Source of the DNA: DASVUC01 sp038237225 | GTDB taxonomy: Bacteria > Planctomycetota > Phycisphaerae > Tepidisphaerales > Tepidisphaeraceae | Length of the DNA stretch: 64,000 nt | Reading direction: 5' to 3' | Assembly (NCBI GenBank): GCA_038237225.1 | Contig: JBBRYX010000022.1 | Location: forward strand, 24,236 to 88,235 | In this document: positions 58,111 through 64,000 of the stretch, piece after piece | How the letters are laid out: each line of letters begins with the position of its first letter | Numbering within the stretch: position 1 is the stretch's first letter | Notes under the pieces: generated by a model | Told to the model about the DNA's origin: nothing | Seen by the model: the letters and a program-made list of their open reading frames with translations, nothing else | Databases searched by the model: none | Made by a program: the position numbers and the translations under genes

Positions 58111-59829
58111 TTAGAAGGAAGAAGGGCTGGGGCGGGCCGGGGGGGTCATGCCGTGAAAATTCGTGCAGAGCCAGGTGCGGAAGGTTCTTACTTTTACGTT
58201 GCGGACAATGATGTCGATGTCGGGCAAGGGTTCTACCTTGTCGAAGGCGTTTTGGATGTCGGCGGGGAACGGGCCGCCTTTGCCTAGGAAGAGGACGGTT
58301 TTGCCTTTGAGTTCTGGGCGATCGAGGTTGCGGTCGGGCCACATGTCGTATTGGGTGAAGCGTTTGGCTTGGGCGTAGTAAGAGCCGGCGTAGTAGGTTT
58401 TGGGTTGGCCTTGGGTGTAGAAGGCGGCTTCGGCGGCTTGCTGGTAATCATCGGTGAGGATGATGGCGCCCGGATGCTTGGCGAGTTGGGTGGAGAGGTG
58501 GTTGCCGAGGGTTTGCCAGCCGCGGAGCTTGTAGAGGACGTCAAAGCTAGACGCACCCAACTTCGTTCCAAAGACCGCGTTGATTGGACGCGTCACGTAG
58601 GGGGCGACAGGAAACATGATCGCAGGGTCGTGAATGATCGGAGTGGCGACAACGGCCATGACGACCGTGCCGTAGAACCACATGCGCCAGGGACGCCAGG
58701 TTCGTTTCGTGCGAAGTCGCGTGGCGAGGAAGTAGGCGGTGAGGATGAAGAGGGTGAAGTAGGCGGGGGCGGGCCAGTTGACCTGGACTTTGGTGAAGAA
58801 GGAAATGATGAGGGTGAGGGTGAAGAAGGTCAGGCCAATGGAGGTGAGGAAGAGGCGTTGGGGGTGGGAGGGATCAGGCGCGAGCTGAGACTTTTCATGA
58901 TCGGGCGCTGCGCCCCTCACCCCGCCTCTCCCCTCGCGGGGAGAGGAGTGAGGATCTTGTTTGCGGAAGGTTTGCGCGATGGCGGCGGCCATCATGACGG
59001 CGAGGATCGGGCCGATGACGGCGATTTGGGAGGCGATCAGCTCGAGGAAGTTGCCGCGTTTTAGGGAGCCACCCGAAGCGCCGGTTTGGTGGGCAACGTG
59101 GTGTAGGGAGACCCAGTTGTGCTGGGCGTTCCAGATGAGGACGGGGGTGGTGAAGAGGGCGGTGATGAGGAGGGCGGTGAGGAGGCCGGGGAGGTGTTTG
59201 CGTAGGGCATGTGTGAGAAGAAGGTATACGATGAGTCCGAGGAACCAGAGGGGGGCGGCGTATTTGGCGAGGAACCCCAAACCCATTGCGATGCCGGCGA
59301 ATGGCCAGGCCCATTTTTTGTTGTCGAAGATCGCGTAGGCGGCGAACAGTGTCGCGAGCGCCCAGCAGAGGAACATCGGAGGGTCGATGGTCATGAGGAT
59401 GCTGCCGGCGATGAACATGGGGACGAGGTGGTTGAGGAGGACGGCGCCGAGGGCGAGGCGTTCGCTGTTGAAGAGTTTTTGGGTGAGGAGGTAGGTGACG
59501 ATGCTGGTGGCGACGCCGAGGAGGATGGCGGGGTATCGGACGGCGGGCATGGTGTTGCCGAAGATGCTGGTGCTGGCGCGGATGATGCAGGCGACGAGTG
59601 GGCCTTTGGAGTAGTAGCTCCAGTCGAGGTTACGGGACCAATCCCAATATTGGGCTTCATCGCCGGAGAGATCGGCGGGGGAGTGGTGGAGGTAGTGAAC
59701 GTGGCCGACGGTGTCGAGGACGAGGAGGAGGGCGAGGATGATGCGGCAGCGCGCGGGGGTGAGCCAGGCGAGGTTCCAGGCGGGGCGGACTTGCGTATCC
59801 GGGGGCATGTCGGTGGCGATCGCGGTCAT
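58111..59829 (-). CDS. GT39-type membrane glycosyltransferase (ArnT-like)
   Basis: 572 residues with about ten membrane helices. Resembles ArnT/PMT-type enzymes that use polyprenyl-phosphate sugars outside the membrane. The conserved acidic loop after helix 1 is SPADLSGDEAQYWDWSRNLD (about residue 52), followed by YYSKGPLVACIIRAST, both typical for ArnT-like GT39 proteins. The soluble end holds TDDYQQAAEAAFYTQGQPKT. A 43-base repeat at 58911-58953 adds SSPREGRGGVRGAAP in a cytoplasmic loop between helices. Confidence 0.88.
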   Translation of the reverse strand: MTAIATDMPPDTQVRPAWNLAWLTPARCRIILALLLVLDTVGHVHYLHHSPADLSGDEAQYWDWSRNLDWSYYSKGPLVACIIRASTSIFGNTMPAVRYPAILLGVATSIVTYLLTQKLFNSERLALGAVLLNHLVPMFIAGSILMTIDPPMFLCWALATLFAAYAIFDNKKWAWPFAGIAMGLGFLAKYAAPLWFLGLIVYLLLTHALRKHLPGLLTALLITALFTTPVLIWNAQHNWVSLHHVAHQTGASGGSLKRGNFLELIASQIAVIGPILAVMMAAAIAQTFRKQDPHSSPREGRGGVRGAAPDHEKSQLAPDPSHPQRLFLTSIGLTFFTLTLIISFFTKVQVNWPAPAYFTLFILTAYFLATRLRTKRTWRPWRMWFYGTVVMAVVATPIIHDPAIMFPVAPYVTRPINAVFGTKLGASSFDVLYKLRGWQTLGNHLSTQLAKHPGAIILTDDYQQAAEAAFYTQGQPKTYYAGSYYAQAKRFTQYDMWPDRNLDRPELKGKTVLFLGKGGPFPADIQNAFDKVEPLPDIDIIVRNVKVRTFRTWLCTNFHGMTPPARPSPSSF

Positions 59830-59939
59830 CGGCGGATATTTTAGGGAGTTCGGATCGGATTGCGATTCGGATGATCGCGACCCTCTATATCGCTTCTGGA
59901 ATCCGTGACAGAGCAGGCGCCGCCGTCTATTCTTTTGGC

Positions 59940-61797
59940 ATGACCGCTGACGTGGCTTTGAGAGGAACGAATTCTGATGGCGTCGACGAGGATCAGCCGC
60001 CTGCTCTGCTCGCGGGGCTCCTCCTGCTTCTCACCTTTCTGGCCTATTTTGGCGTGTTGGATGCGGGTTTTATCTGGGATGACGACTATCACGTTACGCA
60101 GAATCAAACGCTCCATGACGGCAACGGATTGACTGCGATCTGGACCCAACCCGGCGCCACTCCGCAGTACTATCCGCTAGTTCACACCAGCTTCTGGGCA
60201 GAATACCACCTTTGGGGGCTCCGACCCGTTCCCTATCATCTGGTGAATGTTCTGCTCCATGGGTGCAACGCTGTTCTGCTGGCTCTGGTGCTGCGACGGC
60301 TGGGTGTGCCTGGTGGGTGGGTCGCGGCGGCCATTTTTGCGGTTCATCCCATTGAGGTGGAGTCAGTCGCGTGGATCACGGAGCGAAAAAATACGCTCTC
60401 CGCGTTCTTCTATCTTCTGGCAGGGGTGAGCTACTTGCGCTTTACGTTTCCAGAGCAGAGTCGCAATCAGGGCGGCTCCGCGGGCTGGTACGCTCTTTCG
60501 CTGGTGATGTTCATCGCGGCCCTCTTGAGCAAGACCGTAGCCTGCACGCTGCCGGTGACGCTCATGCTGATCACATGGTGGAAGCGCGGCAGGCTCAAAG
60601 CGTGGGACGTTCTCGCGGTCGCGCCCATGCTGGTGCTCGGGGCGGCGGCGGGGCTCATGACGGTGCTCGTGGAGAAATACCACGTTGGCGCGCAAGGGGA
60701 GGAATGGGAACTATCCTTTTCCGGGCACATTCTGCTGGCCTCCCGCGCTGCGTGGTTTTACGTGGCGAAGCTATTCTGGCCGTGGAAGCTTATTTTTATC
60801 TACCCCCGTTGGATGGTCGATCCAGCGCAGTTGCGGCAATGGATCTTTCCCATTTTGCTGGCAGGAGTTCCTGGTTGTTTGGCGGTCCTCCGTTCACGCT
60901 TGCCGCGCGCACCCCTGGTGGTGGCGCTGGCCTATCTGGCGGCCCTTTTCCCGGCGATGGGTTTTTTCAACACATACCCGATGCGCTTCTCGTATGTCGC
61001 GGACCACTTTCAGTACCTCGCGGGAATTCCGATCATCGCGGCTATCGTTGCCGGGGCGGCGTTGGCGATGAGGCGTTTTCATGTGACTGAAGCCGCCGGC
61101 CCGCTGGTCGCTGTTGCGGTAATCGGTCTGCTGGCGTGGCAAACGTATCAGCGGGTGCAGGTCTTTCGTGGCCCAGCTATCCTCTGGCACGATACCGTTG
61201 CGCAAAACCCCGAAGCGTGGATCGGTTGGCACAATCTTGGCGTCGAGTACGGCGCGGCGCAGCAATACGATCGGGCGATTGATTGTTACCAGCGCGCCCT
61301 CGCGCTCAAGCCTGACAATGCTGAAAGCTACAGTCAGCTTGGGGTTGCGTATGGATCCAAAATGGAGTTCACCCGCGCCCGGGAGTATTTTCCGGAAGGC
61401 TCTGGAAATCTCTCCCGAGTACGCACCCGCTCTGGTGAACTTGGCCATTGAAGAGTCGCGGATGATGAACTTCAAGGCGGCGGAGGAATATGCGAGCCAC
61501 GCCATTCGGAACAAGCCGCGCCTAGACGAACCTTACATCGTTCTGGCAGAAGCGTTGGAAGGGCAGAATAAGCGGGACGAAGCGCTGGCGGTTCTAAAAG
61601 AAGGGAGCAAGAACTGTGCGACCTCGTTGTCGCTGCCGCTGGCGCTCGCGTCGAAGCTGTCTGATTGGGGGCTATTCGACGAAGCTATCGCGGCCTGCCG
61701 CATCGCACTCGACCGGGATCCACAATCTGCAAGTGCGCAGGCGAAACTCGATGAACTGCTCAGGAGATCTCGACAAAGCAAAGATGGGACTCGGTGA
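59940..61797 (+). pseudogene. Membrane TPR protein (TMTC-like), split by a one-base frameshift
   Basis: The first frame (ATG at 59940, stop at 61451) has about ten membrane helices with the GT-C-type loop FIWDDDYHVTQNQTLHDGNG and ends in TPR repeats (NLGVEYGAAQQYDRAIDCYQ). At 61388-61391 there are four T bases; with three T the frame continues without a break as REYFRKALEISPEYAPALVN and through more TPRs (AAEEYASHAIRNKPRLDEPY) to the stop at 61797. The joined protein of about 619 residues resembles bacterial relatives of TMTC O-mannosyltransferases: membrane part first, TPR part last. Either the gene is broken, the base is a sequencing error, or slippage on the T-run restores the frame. Confidence 0.85.
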
Positions 61798-61834
61798 TCC
61801 TGGAAGTGCTCACAAACGGGCTTTACTGCCCGGG

Positions 61835-62677
61835 CTACGAGGGAATGTCGGCGTGATCTTTGCCGCGGATGGTCAGCCTTGCCGGGTGAGTGAAATGGGC
61901 TCTGGGTCCTGTGGTGTACATTTCCTCCATCTTGGCGACGACGTCGGCCATGGATTGGTTGGGCTCGACCCAGCCGTGGTTGATGTCGGGGAAGTGGACG
62001 GCGCAGTTGGCGCATTTCTTTCCATCGTAAAAGCGGATGGGGCACCAGAAGGATTCGACGTTGCGGAGAAGTTCGGCGCCAAAGGCGTAGACGCCGGTCA
62101 TCCAATCGCAGTAGAGGCACCAGACGAGATCGTGGCCGATGAGGCCTTGGAATTTGTGGCGGGAGACGTTGATCCAGTCGGCGTGTTTGTATTTGGGGAA
62201 GTCGAGGAGGGCGACGAGGGGCCAGTAGCCGATGATCTCGACGATTCGGATGAACCAGAAGCCGGGGAGCGCGATGAGTGTGACCCAGAGGGCGAGGTGA
62301 TTGCGCCAGGAGCCCACGGTTTTGTCGATGAACTTGACGATGCGCGGGCCGTCGGCGTATTGACGGTGCATGAGTTCGTGCCAGCTTGTCCAGACGAGGA
62401 GGGCGGCGGCTTCGCCGAGGAGCGAGCCGAGGAATGCGGACCCTCCGCCGACGATTCCGGCGATGAGCCAGGGGATCCAGGTGAAGGAAGCGATCATGAT
62501 GTCGAGATAGGGCGCGCGGCAGAACTTGTCGGAGAGGGGGCGGTTGTATCTGGGGAGGAGGGTGATGAAGGCGGCGAGGAGGGTGACGGCGGAGAAGGTG
62601 ATCCCGATGGCGCTCACGAGATGGATGAGTGCGTGGTGCATGTTGGGATGATGTGCGGAGATGGGGGAAGTGTCCAA
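61835..62677 (-). CDS. Membrane protein of unknown function with Cys/His-rich segment
   Basis: 280 residues. Four or five hydrophobic helices in the first 170 residues (LIHLVSAIGITFSAVTLLAA, IASFTWIPWLIAGIVGGGSA, LALWVTLIALPGFWFIRIVE), and a WTSWHELMHRQY motif (HELMH resembles a HExxH-like metal site but with one spacing change). After the helices come CLYCDWMTGVYAFG and KKCANCAVHFP, Cys pairs that could bind a metal. No family recognised. It could be a membrane metalloprotein. Confidence 0.65.
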   Translation of the reverse strand: MDTSPISAHHPNMHHALIHLVSAIGITFSAVTLLAAFITLLPRYNRPLSDKFCRAPYLDIMIASFTWIPWLIAGIVGGGSAFLGSLLGEAAALLVWTSWHELMHRQYADGPRIVKFIDKTVGSWRNHLALWVTLIALPGFWFIRIVEIIGYWPLVALLDFPKYKHADWINVSRHKFQGLIGHDLVWCLYCDWMTGVYAFGAELLRNVESFWCPIRFYDGKKCANCAVHFPDINHGWVEPNQSMADVVAKMEEMYTTGPRAHFTHPARLTIRGKDHADIPS

Positions 62678-62683
62678 CGCGGG

Positions 62684-62760
62684 CGCGGGGCGTGGCGCGG
62701 GGCGCGGCGGGCGTGGCGCGGGGCGCGGGGCGCGGTCGGCACGGGCAGGATGCCCGTGAT
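62684..62760. repeat. GCGGGGCGTGG simple repeat and family A half element
   Basis: A run of GCGCGGGGCG- and GGCGTG-type units (62684-62737) followed by GCACGGGCAGGATGCCCGTG at 62739. Confidence 0.7.
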
Positions 62761-62878
62761 TGGATGTCGGGATGATTTCGTTTGTGGTTCCGGCTCCGTC
62801 GGGGCGCTGGACAAAAGGGAGATGTGATCATTTTTTCGCGCGCGGTCGGAAGGGTCTCCCGCGGGCTAAGATGCTTCT

Positions 62879-63838
62879 ATGAAATATCGCAGACTTGGAA
62901 AAACCGGACTCATGGTTTCTGTTGTGGGGCTTGGGACGTGGCAGCTTGGGGGTGAGTGGGGGAAGGATTTTGAGCAGAGCGAAGTGGATCCGATGTTCGA
63001 GCGGGCGCGGGAGTTGGGGATCAACTTCATCGATACCGCGGAATGCTATGGCGATCACACATCCGAGCGTTTGATCGGCGCGGCGATCGAGCGCGATCGG
63101 GGGAAGTGGATTGTGGCGACGAAGTTCGGGCACAAGTATCACGGGTACATGAATCGGACGGAGCCGCGCTCGGCCGCGGATGTTCGGCTGCAATTGGAAG
63201 AGTCGCTCCGGGCGCTGCGGACGGATTACGTTGACCTCCATCAATACCACTCGTGGGGGGATGAGCAGTTCTTCGAGGCGGACGTGCAGGCGGAACTGGA
63301 GAAGCAGATGGCGGCGGGGAAAATCCGGCACCTTGGAAATTCTGTCGGGAAGAATGACAACGTCAAACAGATCGCGGCATCCCATGACAAGAGCATGGAA
63401 GTGATCCAGATCATTTACAACCGGCTCGATCGGACGCCGGAGGAGACGACGTTTCCGGTTTGTCTTGAGCAGGACCTCGGGGTTCTGGCGCGAGTGCCGC
63501 TGGCGAGCGGGTTCCTGACGGGGAAGTACAGGCCGGGGCATCAGTTTCCGGAAGGCGATGTCCGGAGCGGGCGCGATCAGGCGATGATTGATGAGAAGCT
63601 GCGCGAGGTGGAGACGAGTGCGCGGGCGGAGGTGCCGAAGGGCGTCGACATGGCGACGTGGGCGCTGGCGTGGGTGCTGAAGCATCCCGCGGTCACGTGC
63701 GTGATTCCGGGCGTGAAAAGCGTTGACCAGGTGGAGTCGAATGCTCGGGCGGCTGACTTGAATATTGTCCGGGAAGATCATCCGCAGGCGTGGACGATGA
63801 GCCAGGCCGCGGGCGGGCGCGTGGCATCCGATCCGTAG
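62879..63838 (+). CDS. Aldo/keto reductase
   Basis: 319 residues. A NADPH-dependent oxidoreductase with the AKR barrel: LGKTGLMVSVVGLGTWQLGG, the catalytic Asp-Tyr pair in FIDTAECYGDHTSERLIG, Lys in VATKFGHKYH, and His-like position in DYVDLHQYHSW. The NADPH site is at the C-terminal ALAWVLKHPAVTCVIPGVKS, SVDQVESNARAA. Substrate unknown. Stands alone, next to the insertion element. Confidence 0.92.
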   Translation: MKYRRLGKTGLMVSVVGLGTWQLGGEWGKDFEQSEVDPMFERARELGINFIDTAECYGDHTSERLIGAAIERDRGKWIVATKFGHKYHGYMNRTEPRSAADVRLQLEESLRALRTDYVDLHQYHSWGDEQFFEADVQAELEKQMAAGKIRHLGNSVGKNDNVKQIAASHDKSMEVIQIIYNRLDRTPEETTFPVCLEQDLGVLARVPLASGFLTGKYRPGHQFPEGDVRSGRDQAMIDEKLREVETSARAEVPKGVDMATWALAWVLKHPAVTCVIPGVKSVDQVESNARAADLNIVREDHPQAWTMSQAAGGRVASDP

Positions 63839-63877
63839 GACCGATGCGAGGCCGCTAACTAGAGCGTATTTAACATC

Positions 63878-63903
63878 AGTGTACACACTTTTTTGTGTAC
63901 ACT
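63878..63903. repeat. Perfect palindrome near the insertion element end
   Basis: AGTGTACACA and TGTGTACACT, ten bases each, around CTTTTT. It lies 27 bases before the transposase start and is a candidate terminal or regulatory site of the element. Confidence 0.8.
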
Positions 63904-63930
63904 ACCCGCTGGACATTTTCGGAGGTTGGC

Positions 63931-64000
63931 ATGGAGGCCTATTCGCTGGATTTGCGTGAGCGTGTCTATGCGGCTTGTGAGGCACACATGGAGTCGCGGG
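63931..64000 (+). mobile_element. IS630-like transposase, N-terminal end (cut by window edge)
   Basis: The ATG at 63931 (GGAGG six bases upstream) opens MEAYSLDLRERVYAACEAHM, the standard beginning of the helix-turn-helix part of IS630-family transposases. Only 23 codons are inside the window. The left end of the element is probably within 63860-63903. Confidence 0.75.

Overview
The window reads as chromosomal DNA of a planctomycete, most likely from the Phycisphaerae side of the phylum. The clues are a planctomycete/verrucomicrobia (PVM) type sugar microcompartment operon, a secreted RTX protein with the LEPRxLLS start typical of planctomycete exported proteins, an ECF sigma factor next to a Ser/Thr kinase with a GAF domain, and a high GC content crowded with short palindromic repeats. 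The class assignment is inference.

Left part (1-18 kb). An SOS mutasome cassette (imuA-imuB-dnaE2, minus strand, dnaE2 cut by the window edge) is followed by lutB-lutC (plus strand). These converge on a 13-gene minus-strand operon running from 14.9 to 5.5 kb: pduL, BMC-H, BMC-H, acetate kinase, BMC-H, BMC-P, CoA-acylating aldehyde dehydrogenase, BMC-P, an RpiB-like protein, BMC-P, class II aldolase, a TIM-barrel protein and a DeoR regulator. The expected chemistry is cleavage of fuculose/rhamnulose-1-phosphate to DHAP and L-lactaldehyde. Lactaldehyde is then oxidised to lactyl-CoA, converted to lactyl-phosphate and finally to lactate plus ATP inside or around a protein shell. LutB/LutC could carry lactate on to pyruvate. 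queE-queD (queuosine precursors) and mutL follow.

Right part (18-64 kb). This is a mosaic of housekeeping, envelope, signalling and catabolic genes: a relBE-type pair with a frameshifted toxin, a cyclophilin, a kinase, an RTX protein, thiD, a Tat-exported amidase, glycosyltransferases, PilM-like and pseudopilin genes, an Amt transporter, a kinase/sigma pair, secreted beta-propeller-like proteins, addA-addB, a mntH/DtxR-type regulator pair, a membrane-bound TPR protein split by a one-base frameshift, an aldo/keto reductase and the edge of an IS630-like element.

Two patterns cut across the genes. First, several families of short palindromic repeats fill the spacers and also lie in frame inside many genes (imuA, imuB, mutL, pduL, addA, addB and others), usually in linkers or termini. 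Second, strand composition flips between about 16 and 18.8 kb: left of it the given strand is C-rich and right of it G-rich, whichever strand a gene lies on. This is the sign of a change of replication strand, and the direction (C-rich to G-rich) is that of an origin. No dnaA, dnaN or DnaA-box cluster was seen to confirm it.
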